Of a stretch of DNA of 64,000 nucleotides, positions 1 to 12,706 are shown in pieces; the stretch's first letter is position 1, and the number at the start of each line of letters is the position of its first letter. Under the pieces are notes generated by a model. That model was not told the origin of the DNA. It made no database searches and saw only the letters and a program-made list of their open reading frames with translations. The position numbers and the translations under genes were made by a program. This stretch comes from Elysia crispata. Lineage: Eukaryota; Mollusca; Gastropoda; Plakobranchidae. The stretch spans positions 1,145,001 through 1,209,000 of the forward strand of contig JAWDGP010000269.1 of the NCBI GenBank assembly GCA_033675545.1, in the 5' to 3' direction.

Positions 1-734
1 AATTGTTTTACCACGGTCATAATCTTGGCATCCTCATTTTTCACCACTAGCTCACACCACGTATTGCAGAGTACATCATCGTACAACTACAAGGCCGTAT
101 CAATAGGAGAAAATTGCAAGCAGATGATTAAAAAAAATAAATGTTCAAATGTTTGATTGAATTTAGAGACTTTGGTAGTATGATAAGCGCTGTCCTCTCT
201 TTCAGCGGTAGCTATTGGTTTGGAATTAGCTTTTTGAAGGTAGACAGGAATCCATAAACTGTTTCTTACGTCTTTGTTCTTTGTTTCTTTTTGTTCGTTT
301 TAACCGAACAATAGTTTTGAGCAAAAAATCATCATTGCTGCAAAAAAAAAAAAAACACCGTTTAGAAAAGTTCGATGGACCATGCTTCTCTATTGGTCAA
401 ATGAGGACGCCCTTTGAAGTAAAACGTTGATAAAGTGACGTTGTTAAAAAAGTATGGCGCCAAATTTCCGAGTCAGACGGGTAGAATCATACAATGACAT
501 TATAGCCTATTGTTTTAGTTTCACTTCTGTAACCTTTTTAATTTTTTTTATGCCAGAAAAGCAAAAAAAAAAGGGCCAAGCGGTTCAAAATTTTGTACTT
601 TGGTGTCACGCAAAATTTAAAAAATACTACATCATGTAATTTTTTTTTTTTTGACAAAAATGACTGCAAATAGATGAAATATTATAAAAGCCAAAATCTG
701 GCCAATATAGTAAGGTTTCAATTCGACGAAATAT
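1..734. other. AT-rich non-coding DNA
   Basis: There are no splice-supported or family-like reading frames here. Short A and T homopolymers are the only structure. The 61-codon open frame at 454-639 is low-complexity and resembles no family I know. The segment lies just outside the left edge of the inverted duplication, which starts near 735. Confidence 0.5.
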
Positions 735-3379
735 GCCAGTTTAACGTTACCTTAAATGTCTTTTTTATGTTTCTAATCGCATTTAGATCTACCAATCTAA
801 CTCTCTTAAATTCCCTGTGTCATTGTTCCTAACTCTTCTGTCAAGTGCTTTCCACATTTGGTCAGTTTTACTATTCTGTAATCTGCTTTCTTCAATCCAA
901 ACTTTGCAAGTATATACGAACGACTAATAAAAACGTATATCACAACAAAGACTTAAGTCCAAGAAGACTGACTCGAATACGTACTGGGCTTTTATTCAGA
1001 AACAAGTGTATTTACTAATATTTAGATTTAGAAAACGTTATTTCGAGTCGTGTAAAATTGTCATCTCATTAATTAAAATGTAAAACATTAGACTTTAGCA
1101 TTTTTCTAGGGCAAAAAGGTTGTAAATGTAACATATCTTTCTTGATCGTACAGAAAATTCTTGAAATCATATTTTTTCCCAAACCCAACCTTTGTGGCAA
1201 TCAAAAGTTTCTGTGGACTTTCTTTCCTACTTTCCAGAATTCAATTTTTTTTTAAATAACCTAGATCTCGAAATTTAGTGATATTATTAATCATGTTCGT
1301 TTGTAGCAAATTTTGTTTGGAGTACAGACATGAACAAAACTTTTTCCTCAAAACATAGTTACGTTTTTTATTCTGAAATTTGCTTTGGCAGGCTGTCCCA
1401 AAGTGTTGCATCAATATAGTAAGAGATACTCAGCGGAACTGTGTATAAATGGTACTCAGGATGTCTATACAGCCACTATGATTACTTTGATATATATCAA
1501 AATAATAGATTATCAGAAATTTGTTTCTCGACAGATTGTTTTTATTTACATGTTTTATACTACACATATCCATATCAAAGAATACTTAGCTTAAAACAAA
1601 AAAATTATCCCCAAAATTTCAGACTCTCTATCCATGCGTACCACCTGTCTTCATAGGTTTAAATATTAGAGAAAATGTTAATTCTAAATTAGTTTTGAAC
1701 CGCAATATAACAGTTTCCTAAAGTTGTTGGGTTTCTTTAAAGGCTTTTATTATAATCTATCAAAATCAGAAAATCGGGCCTACCTGATTTATCCAAACTA
1801 AAGATCTAGTGAACATTGAGGTCATTTCAGAGGAAAACCTCGGCCTTTTATGATATCGTCATTGTATGAAAAAAAAAGTTAACAAGATAAGGCAGGTATA
1901 AAGTTATTGCTTGAAAACATTTTTTCTACGATTTCACAATATTCATCCCTTCAATAAAAAAAGTCTCAGAAGAAATAATGTCGTTGCTTTATTTTGATTT
2001 TTTAACTTTTAACAGCCGTTCCGTGGACAAAAGATCTCCAAGCAACTCAATTTGTTTGGTTGATGAGGAGAGTAATGTGAAACGACCGTTTTCATTTTTT
2101 TTTTTCGGTTTTGTTTTATATATTTTAAACTTGATTGTCTATCTTAAGTGCCAGATAATCTAGCATTAGAAGGATAAAACGCCTAATGATTAGATTTCTT
2201 GGTAAATGAGGGATATTTTTTTAGTATTTATTCTGATTGTCTTGTTTAAGTTAAAGCTACCCACATTTTCACTTTGTTCTGTTGTTTTATCTTTATCTAC
2301 AGTTGAGCTACATCTCAAAAAATAACAAAAACTAAGACAATCTTTTATGCTCATATTTTTTTTATATTTCAATTATGTTTGTCTTGTTTGAATTACCGCA
2401 TGTTTCTCTTTGATGTTTGATTTCCTGCTTTGATTGCAGTTGTGAAATATATATAAATCTCAGCTCCTCAAAATCTTAAGATTGTTTTGTATGACTAACT
2501 CATATTGAATTTTAAAAAAAATCCCAACAATTTTTTTCGTCCTCAACAACTGATCGTTTTCATCATTCCTGAATCCTTTGCCTGAGAATGGTTTGGGGGG
2601 AAAAATATAATTTTTGACTCATTTGAAAGTAAAAATTCACGAGAGTCGTTTTGTACCTTTTTACAATTTCAAAATATTTTAATTAAGATATAAAAAGTAT
2701 AAATTATTCATCTAATGTTCATTGCATTCTTCATCCATACCTTTACGCCTATTGTATCAAATGTTTATGAAGATGAAATATGTCAAAAGATAGCCTGATT
2801 ATCGTGTTAATTTAACATAACGAGTTAAGTAAAACCATGGAATATTGCATGCTTATTTTCAAAGCTGATTAGATATTCACTTCGTCAATAACTTGCCTAG
2901 GGCCATGTAACACTTGAATATTATTATAAGACTAATTACTGTCTTGTCTTTAGAATATTTTAATTGTTTTCCAATCCTTTGAGTATAGTCCGGCAGCTTC
3001 AGTTACTCGCTGCAGGTCAGAACTAAGTGAAATGTCAACATCACTCCTTGTCATTAACCTGTATGAAACAGAGCCTGATTTGGAGTCAACGCTTTGGAAC
3101 CAGAATAATAATTGTTGTGCTGACTTAATGAGTTCATTTTAACCATTAGCTGATTTTTTTTTTGTTTTGTTTTATTCTGTTTGAATCATGCCATTTTCAT
3201 ATGCGGAAAATATGATGTTTAGCCTCGCAACTGATGCGTAGGGGAGGGAATTGTTACTGTTGTTTTCCAGTTCTAGATGTGCCGATTCTATGCAATGTTA
3301 ATGTAACCTCTACAGTGAAAGATACCATAACAATCCTGCATAGCCCTTATGAAAGGATTGGCTAGACGAGATCCGACCG

Positions 3380-3530
3380 ACCCTAACCCTAACACTAAGC
3401 CTCACTTTAACCCTAACTCTAACCCTAACCCTAACCCTAACCCTAAGCCTAACCCTAACCCTAACCCTAAGCCTAACCCTAAGCCTAACCCTAAGCCTAA
3501 CCCTAACCCTAACCCTAACCCTACCCACCA
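3380..3530. repeat. Interstitial telomere-type repeat, (CCCTAA)n with CCTAAG variants
   Basis: About 150 bp consist of hexamer CCCTAA units with interspersed AAGCCT variants. It is not a chromosome end, because ordinary sequence continues on both sides. It directly follows, in the sense of the minus strand, the tRNA-like SINE head at 3531-3612, so it may be the tail of that SINE rather than a healed break. The array is absent from the matching place in arm 2 (about 19220-19250). Confidence 0.85.
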
Positions 3531-3612
3531 TCACATAGCCCAAGCCAGGATTCGAAATCCGGTCATTCGCTGTGTCAGCCCAACGCTCTACCGACGTAGC
3601 TATCTGGCACCA
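3531..3612 (-). repeat. tRNA-derived SINE head
   Basis: On the minus strand the head starts GCCAGATAGCTACGTCGG. It has a pol III box A-like element (plus coordinates 3591-3602) and a box B-like GGATTTCGAATCC (3548-3560), about 35 nt apart as in tRNA-derived SINEs. The head is followed, in its own sense, by a TTAGGG-type array. A true tRNA gene is less likely because the acceptor stem does not close and the same GCCAGATA head recurs in a diverged copy at 25646-25760. Confidence 0.65.
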
Positions 3613-3737
3613 TGACTGCAACTATTATATAGATATAAAGAAAAACTGAATGGTGCTGCTTATATTTAGCACTAATTTTTATTTAAGAGAAATAACTGCA
3701 GTGGGTTCATTTGTAAGTATAATTAATGAATTTTATT

Positions 3738-4290
3738 CCTTCTGATCCAGCAGAATAGGATAGACTAAAGATGTTTAATCTGAACCAAGAACGTCTACAA
3801 ATGGCCTAAAAATATCAAATAGTCCTTGAATTCTTTTGATCTAGCTGTATAGGACAGATTTAAAGATATTTGACCTGTACATAGACCATCCAGAGATGAT
3901 CCTGGAACATCAAGTAGTCCTAACTAAAACTAAGATGTTTGACCTGTACTACGACTGTCTAGAGATTGACCAGAAATATCAAATAGTTTTTTAATTCTCC
4001 TGACCCAGCAGAATATAGGATAAACTAAAGGATGTTTGACCTGTTCTAAGAAATGGTCCAAGAACATCAGTCCTTGAATTCCCCTCACTCAGCAGAACAG
4101 GATAGACTAAAACAGTAAGAAATGTTTGACCTGTACTAAGACGTCTAGAAATGGCCTAGGAACATCGAATATTCTTCGATTTTTTGTTTTAATCTAGCAG
4201 AATAGCACGAACTAAAAGATGTTAGATCTGTACTAAGACCGTCTAGAGATGGCCCAAAAACATCAAATAGTTCTTGAAATCCTAGAGTAT
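3738..4290. repeat. Degenerate tandem repeat, about six units of 80-105 bp (arm 1)
   Basis: Each unit carries the same order of words: a CAGCAGAATAGGAT-like word, GACTAAAGATGTTTGACCTG, a GTCTAGAGATGGCC-like word, then AACATCAAATAGTCCTTGAA. Units begin near 3745, 3838, 3925, 3995, 4085 and 4192. The block is mirrored in arm 2 at about 18715-19195, so the array existed before the inverted duplication. Confidence 0.75.
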
Positions 4291-5949
4291 CCTCGAGTAG
4301 CGTGTCATCAGCACCGTTTCACCTGGATGTCCACTTTGATTTACCTTATACCTGATTCACATTTTCTCAAACTGCCCCTACCTGCTTTGTGAAAACTTGG
4401 CGAAGCGTGGCCGACAATCATGCGAAAATGTGTCGTCGATCTCTATAAGTCCGCAATTTTTTAATCTCTGATTATGTGTGTGTGTGGGGGGGGGGTGGCG
4501 CTAGTCGCAATGATAATACAATGTATAGTATAGTCAAGGAGATTGAAGACAGAGGAAATTGCCGAAGATTTTTATAGTAGCGTCCCCGCATGTCTTTTCT
4601 CCTCATCTCTTTCGGACGATGCTTCGCGAGTTATGAGATTGTGTTCTCAGCTTGATTCGACCTGGTTCTATGATTCATCGAATTAGCGATTGATAAGGCT
4701 CTGCAGGAGTTGCTATCGTAAGATTTCCCTTTTTTATGTTTCCTTGTTTTCAAATAATTATGGGTCTTGTTGATTTTGTCAACTGATGATTTTTGTCTTC
4801 CATTATGTCTTCTGAATGAAAAGTCGTGTTCTGTGCTTCAATGGCAAACTTTTTGATGATGTATAATTATGATTTATCTTGATACCCGTGTCAGTCAGGC
4901 CTTACCATCTTAATGAGGGGAAGGGGAGCATCCCTCGTTTTTCCTATCGTTTGGAAAAGTCTTTGGAGGCTTCTGGCAAGTGGAGCGAAAAGAAATACGT
5001 AAATTGTGCTCACTATTCTCTCTCAAGAACACCATTTCACAGTCCTATCAAATCGTTGCCATTAACCCAGTGGCTTGAATATAGGATTTCTCGATCAGTA
5101 TTTGACGCAGGTGATTAGAAGCTATCATTTGAGTAACATAGCAGATCCTATGTTAATCGTTTTTGGCACATTTTACTGGAGGAAATCAGATTAATTATAT
5201 CGTCTTTAAGGTTCCAGCTTTGTTGTTGTAATTCTCCAGTTACCGGTATCATTCGTTTATTTAAAATTTTCAGTAAAGATATAATAAATGAGTAGTTCTG
5301 TCCCGTCGAGGGACATGAGAAGGCATAAATATTCATGATAAAATTGCATGTCTTTCGATTTTATGTCTTATTTACGAAAGCTCTAGGATAAGCTTTGCGC
5401 TTTTCAACGTTTAAGCAATTAATCAAAGTGCTTTTGTGCTAGACTCACATCTTTGTCACATTTTAAAATTAAACTTGAGGCCAACATTGTTAACTTTGCT
5501 AAGTTGGTAACAAAGGTTCACCTTCGCTAAAAAAAGAAATCAATGAAATTAAGACCCCAAAAATAAAGCTCCTCAGTTTAAAAAAAATGCGACTATTCGC
5601 CTGTAAATTAGTCCAAAGAGATGAGATTCGGATGAAAAAAAAGGGAAGGGTTGAGGCTTATAGATTCAAAATTTATGTGATTGTGTTGACAACTGCAATA
5701 TCGCATGAGCAGAAGCGGCTATTGCATCCCAGCTATAAACCAAGTACCAATCGGCACTGAACAAAAATTGCAATTGTACTAAAATTGTATTTAAATTAAG
5801 ATAATTAATTACTAGATCTCAGTTTGTTCTCACTGTAGACCTGTTTATCACATCTTATTGTGATCCAATCATCTGAATAGAACAGATTTGATCGGAATGA
5901 GCGGAAACCAGGAAAGAGAAAAGAAACAGTAAATGTAGCATGGTAGTTA

Positions 5950-6116
<167 letters not shown>

Positions 6117-6170
6117 ACACACACACACACTCTCTCTCTCTTCCTCTCTCTCACTTTCAGACCGTCTCTC

Positions 6171-6500
6171 TTCTTCTTCTTCTTCTTCTTCTTCTTCTTC
6201 TTCTTCTTCTTCTTCTTCTTCTTCTTCTTCTTCTTCTTCTTCTTCTTCTTCTTCTTCTTCTTCTCCTCCTCCTCCTCCTCCTCCTCCTCCTCCTCCTCCT
6301 CCTCCTTCTCCTTCTTCTTCTTCTTCTTCTTCTTCTTCTTCTTCTTCTTCTTCTTCTTCTTCTTCTTCTTCTTCTTCTTCTTCTTCTTCTTCTTCTTCTT
6401 CTTCTTCTTCTTCTTCTTCTTCTTCATCTTCTTCTCCTCATCCATCATTATCTTCTTCTCCTCATCCATCATTTTCTTCTTCTCCTCCTTCTTTTTATTC
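6171..6500. repeat. (TTC)n / (TCC)n polypyrimidine tract
   Basis: TTC triplets run from about 6172, switch to TCC at about 6264-6306, and return to TTC until about 6427. Degenerate CATC/TTC text follows. This corresponds in inverted position to the GAA tract of arm 2 (16738-17280). Long K-, F- and S-rich open frames over it are repeat artefacts. Confidence 0.95.
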
Positions 6501-6628
6501 TTTTTTTCCACCGATCTTTCCTTCATCCCACCAATCACTCCTTGACTCTACCTTATCTGTCCTCTCTGAATGACTCTATCAACCTACATGTCTATATTTT
6601 AACTTTCTTTCTCAATATTTCTTTTTAC

Positions 6629-6747
<119 letters not shown>

Positions 6748-8929
6748 TTATTAATATTATCATTATTCAATGTTTTTGTGACTTACTTTTCGTGGCTACT
6801 TTGCCTAATGATTGTTATTCGAAAACCTATACCGTGAAAATTGTTAACCAAGTTTCAAAATATCACTTTTATAAAAAAGGAACTCAATATTTAGCTCAAG
6901 GCCATAATAAACAGCTTCGTTTGCAAAAGCTTTCATTAAAGGCTAAGATAATAGTATTCAAATAATTACAATTGCTGGAGCAGATATTCAGATGTAAAAA
7001 TATGTTGGTTGTCTCTTAAACGAGCCATCGATGTGAATCTGGCACACACAAACAAAAAATAAACAATAAAAAAATATTGCAGTGAAACCATTATACCATT
7101 TCGTTTATTTTTTGCGGAGCAGTTTCGATACAGTTACCACAGGGGAGGGAAAAAAAGACGTTTTATTGCTTGATGTATTGAAAAGATGGATCATGGCAAA
7201 GGCCTCTTTCTGAGCCTGACTTAAATAATAAAGTTAAATAATAAAAAAAAAAAACTACAAGAAGACATTATGTTCATGGATGGCGCATGTTTAGGTGCAT
7301 TATGAAAACTTTTAACTTTTGCTGTGCAATTTTCCTTTAACTTGGTTTTTTGAACGTTTAACGTTTTCATTATATGAAAAGTAGCTCTTTTAGACGGAAT
7401 GATGAGATAAGGTGAGTGTGATTTTGAAAACGAAACATTATGAGAACAAGCTAAAAAATACCCGTTCTACAAACGGGACCCTGGTGTCAATTTGCTGAAG
7501 CTGGGATGCGTCTGTGTATTTAAAGAGGCTTATAAAACTTATAATATAATGGCCTTGGTATGTCTCCTTTTTACTTACATGATAAAATTATATGCCTACA
7601 CCTGTCCATCTTTACCTAGAATCGAGATGTCTCAATATATCTAGATCTAGATCACTCTAGAGATCTCAATCTAGATCTAGGCTAATATTCTAAATGAGAG
7701 TAGGCTAACCTCCTAGATCTAGTTTTGACAATCCAACTTATTCTAACCACCTCGGGATTTAAAAATCAAAACAAAAATTGTGTTCGTTTTGCATTAAAAA
7801 CAAAGACAGATTTGTACGGCTAATTAAAATGTCTACTGAGCTCAATGGTTCGTCTCGCATAGGGTTTGTATACGGTTTTAAAATGTCGTTTTGTAAATCC
7901 GTCAAACAACTTTGGGATTTACAAATAGGCCCACGTAAAATCGCGTGATTTAGAGTAGCTTTTCCATATTTTTTTTTTGATTTTATTGGCGGCCCACAAA
8001 AATCTGATGACCCATTACACGTTTGAGGTTACGATGTTTATGTTATGAAGATATAGGTCAAATGAAAAGTGAACAACGCGATCGTTGAAAGCCAAACTAA
8101 GGGCTTTTAATAAATCATATTTATTTTACACATAAAATCAATCAGCATAATTTTGTCTTTTCCATTGGTTTATAACTTTATAGTCTTATTTATAGAGTAC
8201 ATTAACTAGCAAAATAAACATAAATAAAGTAAACGATCTATGTAAAATATGGTCTTCCGCCAGACCCGGGTTTTCAGCAGCACAGATGTTATATTTTGAT
8301 TTTCCTCATGTATTTAGGTACATCTGCCATAAGATGCTGGAGAGACAAATTGTGTTATTCGCCTCTAGTGTCCTCAAAATTCTCAATCAACTCACACAAA
8401 AAAAGAAAGAAAATCATTAGATTGTACTATTATAGTCCTTATTATTGATCTTGACTTTGCTAATTTGCAACATCAATTTAATCCTTTAAGGTAATCCATC
8501 CATATGCATTTCATTCTTTAGTCAAGGACATATCATTTTGGCTAATATTGAAACGTTTTTTAACAAGTTGCATACTGCAGTACTTGTGTGTTATTGCCAA
8601 ACTTGTAAAACAACCGAATCAATGCCAATTACTTTTTTTACAATGCTGTCCTTCCTGTTTTTTGTTGTTTTGACCAAAACTAGGCTTATTTTTTGTTTTC
8701 AGATTAAGCAGTTTTATTGCTCAGTTCTTATGATTCATACATCAAGGATATTTGTATTTTGCAGGTTACCAAGAGAACTCTGTGAAGAGATATTACTATT
8801 GTTACCCTTTCTCAATTTTTAAAAGTAAGTCTGAAAGGTATCCATCATCCTTTTGTACGCATTAGAAATGGTTTGTAAATCAAAAAATGACATCAAATAT
8901 AACTGCAAGAATTGGCAATCATTTTCTGT

Positions 8930-11900
8930 TTCAAAAGATGCTGCAATCTGAGACAAGGGTTCCTCCAGGTAAGCTGACATCACAGCGATATGTAAAGGAT
9001 ATAGGAAAACGAGGTATATTATGAATTAAGCATATCAAGAAATTTTTTTATTGTTGAGCTTAGTTGTTTGGTTGTTGTTTTTTTTTCGCTTATTAATCTC
9101 TGACACCCTTAAGAGGCAAGCCAGAGGCAGTGTTATAATTACCTAGTATAGAAGTGCTGGTGGAATCAGCTTCAAAATTCAGCATGAGTGATTGAGACTT
9201 TTGTTAATTTTTTTTTAAGTTTGCCTTTAATTGACATGATCTTTGTATGATGTGAATATATAGGTTGATCTTGAAGTGAACGATCCATATCAGGTAATAT
9301 AAATCAATGCACATTTCCATTTACAGTGACTTATTGCTATATTAACTTGAACTTTGTTACTATGTTTCAATGTAACTCGAATGAAAAGAGAGAAAAGGAC
9401 TAGCCAAGAGATAGAGATTTTGAATATTAGTTTTTCGAACTCAAAATACTGTTGCTACAAGTGAAATTTTCGGCAGCTGGATATATAATAAATATGAGAC
9501 TTTCACTGGGTTTTAATGTGTTATTCTGTTAGATAAAGATCACTTTACATTGATGGGTAGTTTTAATTTCATTTTCATTCAGATGACTTAATCTTTCATT
9601 ATTTTCTTTCCACGCTGAATCTTATTTAGCAAACAAAATGGAAAATTCGTACAAGAACTATTTTGATAGGTTTTCAAAAAGTTATGAAGCCTGTATAGTA
9701 GAAGTTGCTTATAACACGAGTATATTCTTGTGTAAAAGAAGCTTCCGTCTATATGTGTTAGGTGCACAACTAACACTTCAGATATCAAGAAATTTGGCTT
9801 TGAATCTACTTTAAAATAAAATGTTATTAGTTATGAGAGGGAGATATTCAAAATATGGATAAATTTTGGTATTCTGTGAACGGCTCAACGAACTAGTAAT
9901 CTATTGTGCTCCAATTACAAACAGGCTTATCAAATGAGTCAAAAAGGCAAGGAAAACCATGATAAAGTTAGTTATAAGATACTGATTCATATTTCCAACA
10001 AAATAAGGTTAATTGAAAGAAGAACGCCTATGACAGATATGACAAATGACCCGACATCTGACACAATATGCAAGTCATTATAAATAAAATAAAAACGCAA
10101 AAAAATGAATTAACGGCTATTAAATGGAAAGAAAAAGATCAAACTTTATAGGTTACTAATGGTTTATCTGCAAATTATATAAGTTGTCTCATCCACAAGT
10201 TCTCAACTAAAATCAAACTTTATAGGTCACTACTGGTTTATCTGCAAATTATATAAGTTGTCTCATCCACAAGTTCTCACCTAAAATCAAACTTTATAGG
10301 TCACTACTGGTTTATCTGCAAATTATATAAGTTGTCTCATCCACAAGTTCTCACCTAAAATCAAACTTTATAGGTCACTACTGGTTTATCTGCAAATTAT
10401 ATAAGTTGTCTCATCCACAAGTTCACATCTATGTCTATGACGCCATGTCAGCAAGCAGGAATGCAGGGCGAGAATGGTGAAACATTCGACCCTAGAAGCC
10501 TTCAGTCACTTAAAATATGATTTTCAAGAGAGATTTCAAAGAAAAATCTTGAAATACAATTTTGTAATATTTTTTTTTTTTTTTGAGAAGTATGGCTGTA
10601 ACAAAAAGAAAGCATAGCTTCAAAGAGCTCAACCAATTTACAAAATAACATTATAATGCACTTAAGTGTGGCGCAATAACAGATGAACAAGAATTAAACA
10701 GCTTTTAGAAAGAGCACAAAATCACAGAAAAAATACAAAAACAACGTAAAGCAAAGGAAGACATGCACGGGAGAGTCAGTGTTAAAAACATTACAACTAA
10801 AGCACGAGCGAACTGATGATAAGCAAACATCCAAGCCCAGTTGATCAACTATCAATCCTGTCACCTGTGCCTGTCAAACAGAGAATATCTAATTCACATC
10901 AAACTACTGATCATTTGGTTTTACATTTCAAGTTGATTTTTATATCACTGTAAGCGCAATATTTTCTTTATTCTCTGAAATAAACTTAAAGAAAAATGTA
11001 GGATGCAATTGTATGTTGTAAGTGACTGTAATACACATTGCATACAAAGTTATTACAGAAAAAGCAGCTCCTTGTCGCCTGCATACTCCAAAAATAAAAT
11101 TAATGATTGATTATCATTTTATTAACATTCATTATATCTTAAACTTATAAGAAATTGTAAAAAAAGAAAAATCGGTAAGAAATTCACTGGCGCTCGAGGC
11201 TTGCACAGGTGAATTTTTATAACCATTGACCGCAACTTGACCTTGGTGAGCGCTTGAACAGCCGTACTAATGGTTTTTCGCGAAGTGAACTAAAAGTTGA
11301 GTGGTTAGTCCCTGTGCATCACAGAAACTATATAAACAGCAAGCACTGCTCTATTATCTCCTTTAAAGCGAAAGTTTAACCCACAAAAATGTTTTTTGTT
11401 TTTTAATTTCAAATGATATTCTGTCCTATTTGTTTCCTCTAACTACAAGGATAGGTGACACTTTAAAATGTTGAAAAAGGAGGAACTTTAGAATTAGTAG
11501 ACAGTTTCCAAACTTCACTACAAAGAAGAAAAAATTGCCGCCAAAGGCGCCATTAAGAAGAGGAATTTGTGATTCTGAGGGATTCATATTTGATCAATTT
11601 GAGAGCAGTCTCAACTTTTTTTTAACTTAATGCATCTCTTTCTTTGAAACATATTAGGGAAAAGATCATTTATAATAGAGCTGACTGCACAAAGTTGATG
11701 CCTTGAACACATGCCTCGTTTTGAGCATTCCAAAACTTATATTTTCACTAGAACACAAGCAGAGAGGCAAATTGACAATTGACAATTTTTGTGATTGCAA
11801 TCTTTCTTAGCTGGATGAGGAAAAAATGTTTGCATAAACGAACAATTATTGAAAAAAAATAAAGTGATATTGGCAGAGTTTTAATGACAATTTGTGACTT

Positions 11901-12706
11901 TAATGAGAGTAAAATTGTGTTTACACACGTTCCAAACATGATTTTCATTAAAGCAATCTCTCCTATTTTGACAGTTTATGATAAAATTGTGTAAAACTTA
12001 AATTTGGTATTTTTTAAAGCATCTGAAAATAAATAGATAAGCAAAGAACACATTTTTAAAAATAAAAATTTAACACTTTTTTAAAGATTTTTACAATCCC
12101 AGAGATATGTTTCCCAAGTTGGAGATAAAAAAATATACTTTTTTTTAATTCCTTGCATGTTCAATGGCTACAGTTATTCAGACAACCCAGTTTATTCTTT
12201 TCTTGTGGATTTTGTGAAGAGAATAGCAATCAAATTATACCTCTGTTTTTCAATGTATTATATTATGATGCTTTTCATAACCTTAGTCTTCAGTTTTAGA
12301 CAATAATATTAATGATTAAACTGGCCTTGACCTTTATTAACATATTTAGAGCTCTGAAAATGTTAACCTCTCAAAATATTCTCTTGGCTTCTTTTTTAAA
12401 TTTCATGGATATTCTTACTTTACAAGATCTTTGAAATTCTAAAAGTTGTTTTTGCATGTTCTCTAGAAAAATATGAGTCGTTTTTTACATTTTAAATGGC
12501 AAAAGGTCTTGCTGAAACAGGCATTGAGGTCAGAACTGCCTACCTTGCACTCTACCAACACACAGTCAAGTTTGCTATCATCTCGTGAAAGCTGTCCATT
12601 CTTTTGGAAAGAAGTCTAGATATTGCTTGCTATGGCTCCAGCTGCTGAAGTATCTTTGCCTCCGAATCCAGAAAAGGCAAGCAAAGATCTTTCACTTTTG
12701 ATAAGT
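8930..12706 (-). pseudogene. LAMTOR2P: LAMTOR2 pseudogene (exons 2-4 with introns)
   Basis: This is a dead copy of the Ragulator gene LAMTOR2 whose intact version lies at 42617-48337 on the same strand. The exon 2 match is 12706-12544 (163 nt, same length as the intact exon), where the Trp codon of SNIW has become TAG (12618-12616). The exon 3 match is 11810 to about 11718, with an internal insertion and loss of the 5' splice donor. The exon 4 match is 8989 to about 8930; it still encodes YLEEPLSQIAAS, but its acceptor AG has changed to AT and the stop codon is lost. Introns are retained, so it arose by DNA-level segmental duplication, not retrotransposition. No exon 1 copy is present, because homology with the intact locus ends near 14240, inside what would be intron 1. 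It lies in the spacer of the large inverted duplication. Confidence 0.9.
10138..10427. repeat. 74-bp minisatellite, four copies
   Basis: Four nearly identical 74-bp units begin with ATCAAACTTTATAGG and contain TTGTCTCATCCACAAGTT. The last three units differ from the first at only a few sites, so the array is young compared with the surrounding duplication. It sits in the pseudogene intron between the exon 4 and exon 3 remnants and is absent from the intact LAMTOR2 locus. Confidence 0.93.

Noticed and set aside
3380-3530. A chromosome end (telomere)
   Set aside because: The array is short, contains variant units and is flanked by ordinary sequence and a SINE head on one side and duplicated DNA on the other.
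3545-3612. A functional tRNA gene
   Set aside because: Box A and box B are recognisable, but the acceptor stem does not close and a second diverged head at 25646 shows it is a SINE.
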